Of a stretch of DNA of 64,000 nucleotides, positions 43,672-52,434 are shown piece after piece. Numbering within the stretch: the stretch's first letter is position 1; each line of letters opens with the position of its first letter. This DNA is from Streptacidiphilus sp041262165 (GTDB lineage: Bacteria > Actinomycetota > Actinomycetes > Streptomycetales > Streptomycetaceae), in contig NZ_JBGCBY010000041.1 of the NCBI RefSeq assembly GCF_041262165.1, forward strand, positions 1 through 64,000, written 5' to 3'. The position numbers were made by a program, and so were the translations under genes. The notes beneath the pieces were generated by a model that searched no databases, had not been told where the DNA came from, and saw only the letters and a list, made by a program, of their open reading frames with translations.

Positions 43672-44606
43672 GCAGGGCCGTCCGGGGTCGGGGCGTCGAC
43701 CCAGGCGGGGAGGGCTTCGCGGCGTGTGAGCCAGCTGGTGGGTACGCCGGTGATGCCGGTGCGGGCGGCGACGATTCCACCGGTGATCGCGCAGGTGGTG
43801 TCGACGTCTCCGAGGCCCTCGGCCGTGGTCCACAGGGCGTCGGTGAGGCTGTCGAGGTGGTGTGCGGCGGACCAGAGCGCGAAGGGGACGGTGTCGTCCG
43901 CGCGGATGCGGCGACCGTTGCCGAGCAGGTCGGCGGCCTGCCACGGTGCGATGTCGCCGGGCAGTTCGGCGGCGTGGTGGAGTCCGTCCTGCACCCGGCT
44001 GGGTGGGGTGAGGTCGGCGGTCCGCCGAATGAACTCGCCTGCGTCGGTGTGCGGTGTGGTCCGGCCGGCGGCGGCCAGGGCGGCGGCGATGGTGACCGCG
44101 ATGCCGCCTGCCACGCCTTCTGGATGCTGGTGGGTGACCTGGGCGGCGATGGTGGCCTGGGTGGCGGCGCGGTCGAGGTCCTGGTGGAACCAGGCGCCGA
44201 GCGGTGCGGTGCGCATGGCGGCGCCGTTGCCCAGGCTGCCCTGCCCTTCGAACAGGTCCCGGGCGGCTGTGGGCCAGGACGCGGGTGCGTCCGCGAGTAT
44301 GGGGAGTAGTTGGTGCATGCCGTAGCCGTAGCCCCGGGCCGGATCAGCCATATAGGTGTGTGCGAAGACCAAGGCGAGGTGGTCGGGGCGGATCTCGCCG
44401 TCGTCGTACAGGGCGCGGAGCAGGCCCAGCGCCATGGCGGTGTCGTCGGTCCAGTGCCACTTCGGTTCCGGTGGCGTCCGCCGGTCCTTGATCTGCGCGA
44501 TTGCCTGGTCGGGAGTGCGCATCAGGGGGAACCAGCGCTCGCCGAAGGCGTCGCCCAGGGCGAGTCCGTGGATACTGTCGCGGGCAGCGGCGCGGCGAGG
44601 GCTCAT
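43665..44606 (-). CDS. second ADP-ribosylglycohydrolase (DraG-like)
   Basis: 313 residues from the ATG at 44604-44606. Motifs: DSIHGLALGDAFGERWF (about 10-26), WHWTDDTAMALGLL (TDDT 53-56), FEGQGSLGNGAAMRTAPLGA, and GLGDVDTTCAITGGIVAARTG (about 264 on). The usual GGDTDT metal site is GDVDTT here: the spacing and the two Asp are kept, so metal binding is likely. It differs clearly from the copy at 39775 ("GDAFGERW" instead of "GDALGAPFEF"), so the two are not recent duplicates. Coupled to a zinc-ribbon-like protein gene downstream. Confidence 0.85.
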   Translation of the reverse strand: MSPRRAAARDSIHGLALGDAFGERWFPLMRTPDQAIAQIKDRRTPPEPKWHWTDDTAMALGLLRALYDDGEIRPDHLALVFAHTYMADPARGYGYGMHQLLPILADAPASWPTAARDLFEGQGSLGNGAAMRTAPLGAWFHQDLDRAATQATIAAQVTHQHPEGVAGGIAVTIAAALAAAGRTTPHTDAGEFIRRTADLTPPSRVQDGLHHAAELPGDIAPWQAADLLGNGRRIRADDTVPFALWSAAHHLDSLTDALWTTAEGLGDVDTTCAITGGIVAARTGITGVPTSWLTRREALPAWVDAPTPDGPAW

Positions 44607-44909
44607 GCCTCGTCATGCTGCCAGCCTTCGCCGTGAGGTGGCGAACGGATATGCGGCGTTGCTCCCGATCGCGGTGATCAAGCATCGCGTTGCTTTGTGC
44701 AGGTCAAGAAATGCTCGGGCACCGGGTAGGCGCAACAGTGGTGTCGCTCTGATGAGAGGGACCGATTTCACCCGAATTAGTTGATCCGCCGGGCACTTTG
44801 GTCGTTTGCGGCGGAGTCCTTCGGCTTCACTGCTCGCGACGGGGCGGCAGGTTTGTTCGAATCCTGCGTCGTGGGCTGCGATGATCGCGTCTCCATAGGA
44901 GGGGCTGTC

Positions 44910-45245
44910 ATGACGATGGATGAGCGAACTGATCCGATCCAGATCATCGCCAGAGTGGGCACCAGCTGGGCTGCAGATGAGCCGGAGCGGGCGATCCAGG
45001 TATGGATGCATCTGGCTGGCAAGGCTGGCTGGGAGGTTAGCCGCGTCGAAGACGCGCCGGTGGATGTTGGCGCAGGTGAGTGCGGGATCGTCGATGTCGA
45101 GGGGCTGCCATATCTGGTGCGCCAGAGCCGCAGAGTCCGGCGCACTCTTTTCGACGACAGTGGTGGAAAGCTGACGAAGCGATCGATCTTCGGCTTCGCG
45201 GCGTGGGTCGAGCCGGTCCTGTCGCCGGACAACGTGATCCCCTGA
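44910..45245 (+). CDS. small hypothetical protein
   Basis: 111 residues from ATG 44910 with AGGAGGGG at 44897-44904. Soluble and acidic: IARVGTSWAADEPERAIQVW, MHLAGKAGWEVSRVED and LPYLVRQSRRVRRTLFDDSG. No signal peptide, membrane segment or known motif. It lies alone between a minus-strand operon and the isolated transposon end at 45314. Confidence 0.55.
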   Translation: MTMDERTDPIQIIARVGTSWAADEPERAIQVWMHLAGKAGWEVSRVEDAPVDVGAGECGIVDVEGLPYLVRQSRRVRRTLFDDSGGKLTKRSIFGFAAWVEPVLSPDNVIP

Positions 45246-45313
45246 GCGCCGTGGCGGTCGATGACGCCCGGCGCGGGTACTGAAAGAGGCAGCACGACGA
45301 GCAAGAGCGGTTG

Positions 45314-45348
45314 GGTGCAGGTCCTGTGGAGTGAAGGGCTGAGTTGCG
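45314..45348 (+). repeat. solitary ISKra4-type transposon end
   Basis: 35 bases (GGTGCAGGTCCTGTGGAGTG...) match the left end of the ISKra4-type transposon at 34152-34186 in 30 positions, in the same orientation. No second end or transposase gene is seen nearby. It may be the trace of a lost copy. Confidence 0.6.
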
Positions 45349-45487
45349 ACTCGTTGGAAGTCTGCGGCACTGAGCGCGAGTGTTGGCCAGCCCCACGCTC
45401 AGCGCTGTAGCGACCGAACTTGGTCGCGCTCGCGCCGTCGACCGCGAGAGGATTTTGCGAGCAGGGGGAGAACACCAGGGAGCCCGA

Positions 45488-45901
45488 GTGAGCGGTCAGA
45501 CGGCGAAGATCGCAACACGCTGCTTCGCGTGCGGCGCCATGGCGGTCCGGCAGGTGAACCAGTTCATCCTCCACGATGCCTTGTGGTCGGATTCCGAGTT
45601 CTCCTGCGCGGCCTGTGGCACCTATATATGCGAGGACTCAGGCCCCGGGACGGCGCCCGACGATGTGCGAGAGGCCCTGCTCGCCGCCCACGGACCAGCC
45701 CGGCTGCGACTCACCGGCCCGATGCCAAGCCTAGTCCCGGCCCTGAAGGTCTTCAGGGAAGTCTCAGCAGTCTCCTTGTCGCGGGCCCGCGAACTGGTCA
45801 GCGAACTGAGCGGCGACGGTCTGGAAGGAACGCTGTCGGAGATGGAAATCCTGATGGCCCGACTCCGCACCCGTGGGATCCCCGTCGACATTGATCAATA
45901 G
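45488..45901 (+). CDS. Zn-ribbon + ribosomal L7/L12-CTD-like protein
   Basis: 137 residues from GTG 45488 with GGGAG seven bases before it; an upstream in-frame start at 45380 is less likely. The N-terminal half has CFACG (about 11-15) and CAACGTYIC (about 40-48), four Cys placed as a zinc ribbon. The C-terminal half reads MPSLVPALKVFREVSAVSLS, RARELVSELSGDGLEGTLSE and MEILMARLRTRGIPVDID. This repeats the beta-alpha-alpha-beta-alpha-beta pattern of the L7/L12 C-terminal domain (K-V-x-R-E-x-x-x-L-x-L-x-E-A-K-x-L-V). The domain may contact a translation factor. This is an inference from pattern only. Confidence 0.6.
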   Translation: MSGQTAKIATRCFACGAMAVRQVNQFILHDALWSDSEFSCAACGTYICEDSGPGTAPDDVREALLAAHGPARLRLTGPMPSLVPALKVFREVSAVSLSRARELVSELSGDGLEGTLSEMEILMARLRTRGIPVDIDQ

Positions 45902-45995
45902 CCGCTGCTGGGGGCTGCGACGCCACCTGTGGATCACTGACCAACCACGCCGCTCATACTGGCCAACTGATCTGCTCGGTCACAGCAGTTCGTGA

Positions 45996-46100
45996 TCAGG
46001 CGCTGAGGTAGATCCGGTCCTCCGGGACGTCCAGGCTGAGTAGGATCTCGCGCTGGGCGGTGAGGTCCTGCTTGTCCAGACTGCATCTCGCGTAGCCGAC
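45996..46100 (-). pseudogene. serine recombinase (resolvase) N-terminal fragment
   Basis: VGYARCSLDKQDLTAQREIL followed by LSLDVPEDRIYLS is the start of a Tn3-type resolvase/invertase, including the region of the catalytic serine (RCS; usually RVS). It stops after about 34 residues at 45996, so only the beginning of the gene remains. Confidence 0.65.
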
Positions 46101-46265
46101 GCGTTCACTCAAGCTCGGAGCGTACGGTAAGCCCCCGCTCAGCGTACAGATCACCGACGCCGTCAGCGCAGGTCGATCACCCCGACCGAGCAAGATCACA
46201 ATGTTCGGTCGGGTTCCTCTTACGTAAGCCGACAGACGGTCCCGCGGGTGCGTGCCCGGCGGGTG

Positions 46266-47042
46266 TCAGGCTCCAGGCAGGTTGATGAAGTATCCGTTGG
46301 CGGAGTCCCCGCGCATGGAGCCCGCCAACTCGGAGACGCGCCTTGCCTGGGCGGCAGAGAGGCGCCGCGCCTCCCACAGCAGAGCCGCGGCGTCGACCGC
46401 CTCCGGGGCCGGGGACGGCGGCACCTCGCTCAGGTAGACGCCCGTCAGCGCAGCCAGTTCCTGGGCGTCGATCCCCAGCAAGGCTGCGAAGTCCGTCACC
46501 AAGCGGGGCGTCAACTCCTGGCGACCAGAGCTGATCACCCCGTAGGTGGACGCCGACAGGTAGGTGGGCGTCACGACTGCCAGGGTTTTCCCCATGCCCG
46601 TCCAGCTCAGATTGCGGTACTGGAGCATGCGGATGACCCAACCGCCCGGATCCGCAAGGGGTGCGAGCCGCCTCGGGGCGAAGACAGAAAGCCGTTCTTC
46701 CTGCGGCAGTGAGCGGATGAGCAGCAGGAGTTCACGTCGTGCCGCTACTGGGAGGTGCACCGCGTCCATCACGATGTACGGTGCCCACTGCTCGGCCGCG
46801 GCGTCCAACGGCGCCATGTCGTCCGGGACCGCCAGTCCCGCGAGGATGAACAGATCGACGGTGTGGAATCCCACGGCAGGTGAGATCCGTCGGAGCAGCC
46901 CCTCGCTGGGGGCTTCCCCCGCGAGCACTGCTCGGATCTCGTCTACCGTCAACCCGGCGCAATCGGCCAGCTCCTCCACGCTGAACTCTCTGTGGTCCAG
47001 CAACCGCGCCAGCATCACGCCGAATCCGGGGTGCTCCGTCAT
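46266..47042 (-). CDS. helix-turn-helix (XRE-like) regulator
   Basis: 258 residues from the ATG at 47040-47042. The N-terminus MLARLLDHREFSVEELADCA, then GLTVDEIRAVLAGEAPSEGL, is an XRE-type HTH. The middle is helical (LPVAARRELLLLIRSLPQEE). A second HTH-like unit, MGKTLAVVTPTYLSASTYGV ISSG, is seen around residue 150, followed by helices with ELAALTGVYLSE. Two HTH units in one chain are typical of streptomycete regulators of this kind. Targets are unknown. It is in line with the minus-strand gene upstream (47052-48083), with 9 bases between them, so they may form an operon. Confidence 0.65.
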   Translation of the reverse strand: MTEHPGFGVMLARLLDHREFSVEELADCAGLTVDEIRAVLAGEAPSEGLLRRISPAVGFHTVDLFILAGLAVPDDMAPLDAAAEQWAPYIVMDAVHLPVAARRELLLLIRSLPQEERLSVFAPRRLAPLADPGGWVIRMLQYRNLSWTGMGKTLAVVTPTYLSASTYGVISSGRQELTPRLVTDFAALLGIDAQELAALTGVYLSEVPPSPAPEAVDAAALLWEARRLSAAQARRVSELAGSMRGDSANGYFINLPGA

Positions 47043-47051
47043 GCCCGCAGC

Positions 47052-48083
47052 CTAGTCAGTAGCGCAGGCACAGCGTCGCCTTCGTCCGTTTCGGCCCGAC
47101 CCAGGCAGCGCAGTCGCCAGGGCGATCATGCGGTTCATGGCGGCCATCGGAATCGTCGGGTTCCGGGCGGCGTCTTCGGCGGTGTGTTCATCGAGGAGCA
47201 AGGGGATCAGGGCTTCCGGTGGCAGGGCCGGGTTTCGCCAGGCCGTGCTGCGGACAGCGTGGTCGGGATCGCTGACCAGCCTGAGGGCGGATTGGGGCGA
47301 CAGGCGTGGGTCGCCGGCGGCGGCGCGTCGCACCTGGGCGTCGGGATCGCGGCTGAACTGTTCGACCAGGGCGGCATCCGACGCGTGATCGTCGAGCGCG
47401 AGCAGGCGCATACGGGGTTCCGGGTCCAGGGCGAAGCGGTGCAGGTTGTGACGGGGGATGTTGGGGTGGTTGCGGGGGCGCCCCGGGAACGAAAAGCTGC
47501 CGTGCCACCAGCTCCACACGTCCAGGAGCACCTCCGCTGGGGCGTCATCGCAGGACTCGGTGAGGAAGAGGCGCACGATGCGGTCCTCATCGTGGGCAAG
47601 GAGGTCCGCCACATCCGGGGGTAGGTGCTGGGCGCGGGCGACGCTGCGGCGGATTTGCAGGTTCGGCGACACCGCGAGCTGACGCATGGCTTCGGCGTCG
47701 TCGTGGAGGGCGGCAATCCACCACACCGCGTACGTGTGGTGATCGGCGGTCACGTCCGGAACGGTGGCTGCCATCGCCGCGATCTCGGCCGGACCCGTAG
47801 GCGGTCGGGATGCGGAGTCGGGCGCTCGCTCGACACCGACCCGTGCCCCAGAGGCCCGGTGTGCTGCCTGTTCTGCTGCCAGCTCCGCCAGGGCGTTGCG
47901 GAGCGCCGTTCCCGAAGTGGCGCCGAGCAGTCGGCTCCACTGCTCGGGCGAGAGACTCCCCGATTCTGCCGCTGTGACACGGACTGCCCTCACGGGGTGG
48001 ACCACCGCCGCGTCCAGGACACCGGACGGGAGGTCAGCGCGGTACAGGATCGAAGAGACTGACAAGGACCTCCGTTGGTGCAC
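47052..48083 (-). CDS. leucine-rich-variant / HEAT-like repeat protein
   Basis: 343 residues. Repeats of about 24 residues are obvious: LAVSPNLQIRRSVARAQHLP, PDVADLLAHDEDRIVRLFLT, ALVEQFSRDPDAQVRRAAAG, DPRLSPQSALRLVSDPDHAV and RNPALPPEALIPLLLDEHTA. The pattern "L-x-x-D-P-D/N-x-x-V-R-x-x-x-A-x-N/D-P-x-L" is that of leucine-rich variant repeats, curved solenoids for protein binding. No enzyme part or signal peptide is seen. It probably precedes the XRE-like gene in one transcript. Confidence 0.7.
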   Translation of the reverse strand: MHQRRSLSVSSILYRADLPSGVLDAAVVHPVRAVRVTAAESGSLSPEQWSRLLGATSGTALRNALAELAAEQAAHRASGARVGVERAPDSASRPPTGPAEIAAMAATVPDVTADHHTYAVWWIAALHDDAEAMRQLAVSPNLQIRRSVARAQHLPPDVADLLAHDEDRIVRLFLTESCDDAPAEVLLDVWSWWHGSFSFPGRPRNHPNIPRHNLHRFALDPEPRMRLLALDDHASDAALVEQFSRDPDAQVRRAAAGDPRLSPQSALRLVSDPDHAVRSTAWRNPALPPEALIPLLLDEHTAEDAARNPTIPMAAMNRMIALATALPGSGRNGRRRRCACATD

Positions 48084-48199
48084 CCCGGTTGCTGCCCAAA
48101 CCGCGCAACCACGCGGCCGCTATGCGCTCGCAAGGGTGATAGCCCTCGGACAGCACGGCCCAGGCACCCAGGTCGACATCGCTCTCACTCATCTGCTGA

Positions 48200-49294
48200 G
48201 TGAACAGGTACGGAGCCGAAAGGATCAAGGCGCCATCGCGTCCGAGGTTCGCGTGGAGTGGCCGGTCGGCCGAGGATACGCCCACTCTGCTGGTCGGCCT
48301 GCTCGACGAGGACCCCCAGGTCCAGGCCCATGCCCTGGGGCCAGTTGCAGATGTCCGTCCTGCACCAGGGCTCGCTGTACAGCAGCACCGCACCGGTCGC
48401 ACTCTACGTGGCCGGGTCCTGGACCATCCGCGCAGCTCTGCCGCGCACGAGAGCGAGTACCCGTGGGACGACCGGGTCCGCCCCTTTCGCGCCGCGCTGC
48501 TGGAGTGGTTGGGGAGATCGCCGAGTCGGTCGGACACCACGACGAGACCGAGGGAGAGCCACGAGTACGACGACCCGGTCGACATCGCCGCCTGCCCCGC
48601 GATCTACCAGGCAGTGACCACCTACTTGGCCGACCCCGATCCTGTCACGCGCGAGGCTGCGCTCGGCGTCGCCGGCCACCTTCTCAACGCTCCGCAGCTG
48701 CGCAGCCGGATACCGGACGCCGCCGCACGACTGCGCACCGTCCTGACGACCAACGTCGATCGGCGTGAGCGTGCCGCAGGCGTGATGACCCTCGCTGCCT
48801 GCTCACCGACCTGGATCGGGCGATCCGGGCCTGCGCTGCTCTCGCCCCCCTCCCCGCGGACGACCCGCGCCCCGCCGCGATCCTTCTGGAGGCGCTGTCG
48901 GAGCCGCACCTTGCCGAACACTGGTTCGGCACTGAACTCCTTCCGCAACTCGACGCATGGTTCCGGTTCACCCTCCTGCAAGCCCTCCACGCGCGCACCA
49001 CGACCCTGGACGAGATCCTCGACGCGGCGCCCTGACCCTGATGCCCATGGCCAACGACTACACCGTCGAACCCGGCTGGGGACCTCTCCTCCTGCGCGCT
49101 TTCCCCGATGGCAACGCCACCGAGGCAGTCCTCACGGACGCGCAGCGACAACTCCTCACCGCCATCGCGGACAAGGACGACTGCTGGGGCAACATCGAAA
49201 CCAGATCACATGGCTGCGCAAAGCCGGACTGCCGACCGAGCGCGACACCTTCCGCGCCCTTCTGAGCCACGCCGACCAGGCCCCTGACAACTGA
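48200..49294 (+). pseudogene. decayed HEAT-repeat gene
   Basis: Protein-like segments appear in all three plus-strand frames: TLLVGLLDEDPQVQAHALG; DDRVRPFRAALLEWLG; then PAIYQAVTTYLADPDPVTRE, LRTVLTTNVDRRERAAGVMT; after a shift DLDRAIRACAALAPL and ALSEPHLAEHWFGTELLPQL to a stop near 49035; and last LTDAQRQLLTAIADKDDCWG, shifted at about 49195 to NQITWLRKAGLPTERDTFRA. This order is that of HEAT-repeat proteins of streptomycetes. At least three frameshifts and one stop show that the gene is dead. Confidence 0.6.
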
Positions 49295-49421
49295 CAGTGT
49301 CCAGAACTCGCAGCGCCACTACCCTCGTTGGTCACTGACTCATGCCCGCGGCTCGACTGCTGGATGGGACGCACTGGAAAACGGGGTGCGCGGTCCTCGG
49401 TTGGATGGTGGACTCGTGGTC

Positions 49422-50360
49422 ATGCCGCTGTCTGAATCGCCTGCTCCGCCGCAGCCCTACCGTTGGGACCTACTGCGCCCAGACCGGCTGGGCACACTGC
49501 TGGACGGGGTGCCCGAGCCGAACCTGTGGTTCCTTGAAGAACTGACGGACTGTGCGGCCAAGGTCGTCGCGCGCAGCGGGGATGCGGACCTGCGGTTCGT
49601 GGGCCGCTCCGCCGACAGCGTCTTCGACCTGCTGGGCGGCGCGTTGGACGGGAGCTCGTGGCAGGGGCGGTTGGAGCGGCTGCCGCTGTCCTGCGCACGC
49701 GACCCAGCCAGCCTGTCCCCGCGCGAGCTGCGCCGCCTGCGGGAGCACCTGGCCGCCGCCGGACTTGATCCCCGGGCGCTGGCGCGGCGGCGCCGTCCGC
49801 TGGCGCTGGTCGACCTGGTGTGGATGGGCCGCACGTTCACCACCCTGCACACGGTGCTCCGTGACTGGGTGGAGGAGGTCCGCGAGCCGTGGCCGGTGGT
49901 CCGCCTCAAGCTTCGCTATCTGGGCATCACCTCGCGCAAGCCCACCAGTCCGAACACCTACCGCTGGCACCGACACGCGCCCTGGACACTGGACCTGCCC
50001 GCCGCAGGGATCCACAGCGTCTCGCTGGACGCCGGCGTGTGGCACCTACTCGGCAACGTGCAGCACAAGACCGCCGCCAGCTACCCGCCCGCCAACTGGC
50101 ACCTGGACGAGGACCGCCGACGGCAGGAACAGCAGCCGGACGGCGAGCGGCGCTCGTCGGTGGCCCCGCAGCACGGGGCCGACAACCGGGCCGCGCTCGC
50201 CGAGGCACGGGCCCTGGTTACCGCCGGACGCAGCAGCGTGGTGCGCGGCGCGCTGGTGCGCACGATGAGGGCCGAACCGGCCTTCCGGGAACGCTGGCTG
50301 CGGTCGCTGGCCAGGGAACTGCGCGGCCTGCCGCCCGCGCCGTCGCGCACCTGCTCGTAG
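49422..50360 (+). CDS. hypothetical protein, possibly phosphoribosyltransferase-like
   Basis: 312 residues from ATG 49422 (an in-frame GTG a few codons upstream is possible). DADLRFVGRSADSVFDLLGG (about 52-71) and RRPLALVDLVWMGRTFTTLH (about 123-142) occupy the places of the first strand and the PRPP-binding loop of phosphoribosyltransferase-like folds. The typical D-D-x-x-x-T-G is not exact (here DLVWMGRT), so this is a guess. The C-terminal part has WTLDLPAAGIHSVSLDAGVW, HLLGNVQHKTAASYP and an Arg-rich helical tail. The protein is cytosolic. Followed 67 bases later by another plus-strand gene, likely in one operon. Confidence 0.5.
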   Translation: MPLSESPAPPQPYRWDLLRPDRLGTLLDGVPEPNLWFLEELTDCAAKVVARSGDADLRFVGRSADSVFDLLGGALDGSSWQGRLERLPLSCARDPASLSPRELRRLREHLAAAGLDPRALARRRRPLALVDLVWMGRTFTTLHTVLRDWVEEVREPWPVVRLKLRYLGITSRKPTSPNTYRWHRHAPWTLDLPAAGIHSVSLDAGVWHLLGNVQHKTAASYPPANWHLDEDRRRQEQQPDGERRSSVAPQHGADNRAALAEARALVTAGRSSVVRGALVRTMRAEPAFRERWLRSLARELRGLPPAPSRTCS

Positions 50361-50427
50361 GTGGCGCCGGTACGGTGCTACTGGTGTGGATCATGATGCG
50401 CGGATACTCGACGGCAGGGGAGTGGGG

Positions 50428-51063
50428 ATGACGCAGCGGCCGGTGTCGTTGGTGTCGGCGTTTCCGGCCGCGTTGGGGGTGGAGGCGGCTGAGTTGGTGG
50501 CACTGCTGCCGCCCGCGCGGATTCCGGTCCACGAGGCGTTCGCGGTGGTGGTCGGTGGTGAGGTGCTGGTGATTCCGGGCCGGATGTACGCCGACGAGCC
50601 GGAACCCGGTGTGGTGGCGCGGTTGTCGCCGGTGCAGCTGCTGCAGTTGGCATGCCTGTACACGCGGCACCACGACGGCTATGTCCGCCGGCGCCATCTG
50701 CGGCAGATCATCGGGCGCACCGAGCCGTGGGTGGTCCCGTTCGTCGTGCAGTTGCTCGGCGAGTACGTGCTGGAGATCCTCAACGACCTCGCACAGGGGC
50801 TGCGGGACCTCGGCGTGCAGGGCAGTGAGCTGCGACGTGCGTTCAGGCGGTTCGTCGTGGAGAACCCGGAGTTCTTCGCGCGCACCGAGCGACGGGTCGT
50901 GAGCTACTACTCCTGCTACCACCGGTGGCACTACACCGACTTCTCCTCCTACCCGCCGTCCGCACTGCTCGACGCGCTGCGGACAGCGGCAGGGGAGCAG
51001 GCAGGTACATGCTGGCCTCGGCACAGGCCGCGCGTTCGGCGCCGGCAAGGCCGCTGCGCCTGA
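50428..51063 (+). CDS. hypothetical protein
   Basis: 211 residues from ATG 50428 behind GGGGAGTGGGG. N-terminal part: LVALLPPARIPVHEAFAVVV, GGEVLVIPGRMYADEPEPGV. Middle: QLLQLACLYTRHHDGYVRRR, HLRQIIGRTEPWVVPFVVQL, LGEYVLEILNDLAQGL, a helical region. Then FVVENPEFFARTERRVVSYY and SCYHRWHYTDFSSYPPSALL. The His/Arg/Tyr density is notable but matches no known motif. No signal peptide. It probably shares a transcript with the gene ending at 50360. Confidence 0.6.
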   Translation: MTQRPVSLVSAFPAALGVEAAELVALLPPARIPVHEAFAVVVGGEVLVIPGRMYADEPEPGVVARLSPVQLLQLACLYTRHHDGYVRRRHLRQIIGRTEPWVVPFVVQLLGEYVLEILNDLAQGLRDLGVQGSELRRAFRRFVVENPEFFARTERRVVSYYSCYHRWHYTDFSSYPPSALLDALRTAAGEQAGTCWPRHRPRVRRRQGRCA

Positions 51064-51174
51064 CAGAAATCCGATGGCGCCGACGAGCCGCGCGGCGCTA
51101 CCGTCCGGGCATGGAGACAGCGAGGGGCGCGGGGCCCATGGGCTTCAGGTAGTTCCGCCAGGAGACACCTGGCC

Positions 51175-51597
51175 GTGCCGCCGAAGGAACATTCCGCGTC
51201 GCGCACCGTTCACCACATCCCCAACACCCATGCACACGACAGCACCAGGGTCATCCTCTCGCCCAGTGCCCCGTGGCAGACCGTCGTGCTCGTCGACCTG
51301 CGCTACAGCGCCGCGTGCCTTGCACAGGCCGCGCGGGAAGGCCGCCGACCCCGGCCGCAGCGACGGCGCTACTCGGTGCTGGTCTATTCCTACGCCCGCT
51401 ACGCCGCGCGCAGTCGCTCGGTGTCCCGCGAGGCGGCACAGGACGAGCGCCGCGCACGCCAGGCCCTGCGGACACGCCTGGACACCGTGCACCGCCAACT
51501 CGCCGTCCGTGGCTATGGCGAAGAATTCGCCCGGGCTGCGGTTGACCTGGACGTGGTTCCCGCCCGGCACCGGCACAACGTAGTCTGGCAGCCCTGA
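51175..51597 (+). CDS. hypothetical basic protein
   Basis: 140 residues from GTG 51175; the start is uncertain because no good ribosome site is visible. APWQTVVLVDLRYSAACLAQ is followed by a basic stretch (REGRRPRPQRRRYSVLVYSY) and a helical Arg-rich end (SREAAQDERRARQALRTRLD). No family is recognised. It may be the third gene of the 49422-51063 group. Confidence 0.45.
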   Translation: MPPKEHSASRTVHHIPNTHAHDSTRVILSPSAPWQTVVLVDLRYSAACLAQAAREGRRPRPQRRRYSVLVYSYARYAARSRSVSREAAQDERRARQALRTRLDTVHRQLAVRGYGEEFARAAVDLDVVPARHRHNVVWQP

Positions 51598-51702
51598 CCT
51601 GCCCCCACCCGGGGGCGTTCGGTACCGATGGCTCCGTTGATCCGGACCGCGGGGGATCGGGGAGGGCCGAAACTGTCGGTGACTCCTCGTACGGTGCGGA
51701 AT

Positions 51703-52197
51703 ATGAGCATGATCGGTGAGTACCTGCGCGTCACATCCGCCCAGCTTGAGCAGGCGGTCAGAGATCCGGAGTGGGCGCTGGAGCTGGCTGAGGCAGCCCA
51801 AGACGCCGAAGAAGAGGCCGAGCTGTCGCCAGGGCACGGGCGTCATCTCTCCACGCACCAGACCTGGAACCTGCTTGCACTTCTGCTGCAGCGCGTCGGG
51901 TTCCCGGTGGACGTGGTGTTCGGCGAGGTGGCGTTCACGCAGGAAGACTGGGGCTACGGCCCACCGAAATATCTGACGGCCGCACGTGTGGAGCAGGCCG
52001 CCGAAATGCTCGCCCGTACCAGGTACGACGACCTGCTCCAGGGCCTCGATCACGTCGACCTCACCGACGCGGTCTACCCGGGGCGCTGGGACTCGCGCGA
52101 GTCATTGGAGTGGGCCCGTGATTCGTACGGTGAGATGGTCGAGTTCTTCGCTGCCGCCGCTCACGCCGGCGAAGCGATGCTGTTGTGGCTGGACTGA
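51703..52197 (+). CDS. DUF1877-family (YfbM-like) protein
   Basis: 164 residues from ATG 51703; a second ATG two codons later is also possible. It starts MSMIGEYLRVTSAQLEQAVR, continues LSTHQTWNLLALLLQRVGFP, VDVVFGEVAFTQEDWGYGPP and KYLTAARVEQAAEMLARTRY, and ends VEFFAAAAHAGEAMLLWLD. This is the standard DUF1877 order: an N-terminal M-I/S-x-x-Y-L-R, the central W-x-x-L, G-Y-G-P-P-x-Y-L, and C-terminal F-x-x-A-A-x-x-G-x-A-x-L. A soluble protein of unknown function. The transposon passenger at 26014 belongs to the same broad family, but the two are not close in sequence. Confidence 0.8.
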   Translation: MSMIGEYLRVTSAQLEQAVRDPEWALELAEAAQDAEEEAELSPGHGRHLSTHQTWNLLALLLQRVGFPVDVVFGEVAFTQEDWGYGPPKYLTAARVEQAAEMLARTRYDDLLQGLDHVDLTDAVYPGRWDSRESLEWARDSYGEMVEFFAAAAHAGEAMLLWLD

Positions 52198-52434
52198 GCA
52201 CCGCCGCGGCGATGCGATACGGCCGACGGGCGCGCAGCGGCACTGCCAGTCGTCCCGACTACCGTTACCGTCTCGCACCGTAGATGACAGCTGAACTATC
52301 CGCAGTCTTCCGATCAGTACGACGTGTCGATGCGGCGATCGCAGTGGTCCACAAGGGCTCGCTGGGCGTGGAATTCAGCGCGGGTGAGCTCCAGGAGCCG
52401 TCCCATCCAGTTGCGTCCGCGCACCAGGCCAGCC

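Noticed and set aside
44613..45011. A 132-codon minus-strand frame over the start of the gene at 44910
   Set aside because: It overlaps the better supported plus-strand gene, which has a strong ribosome site, and shows no domain.
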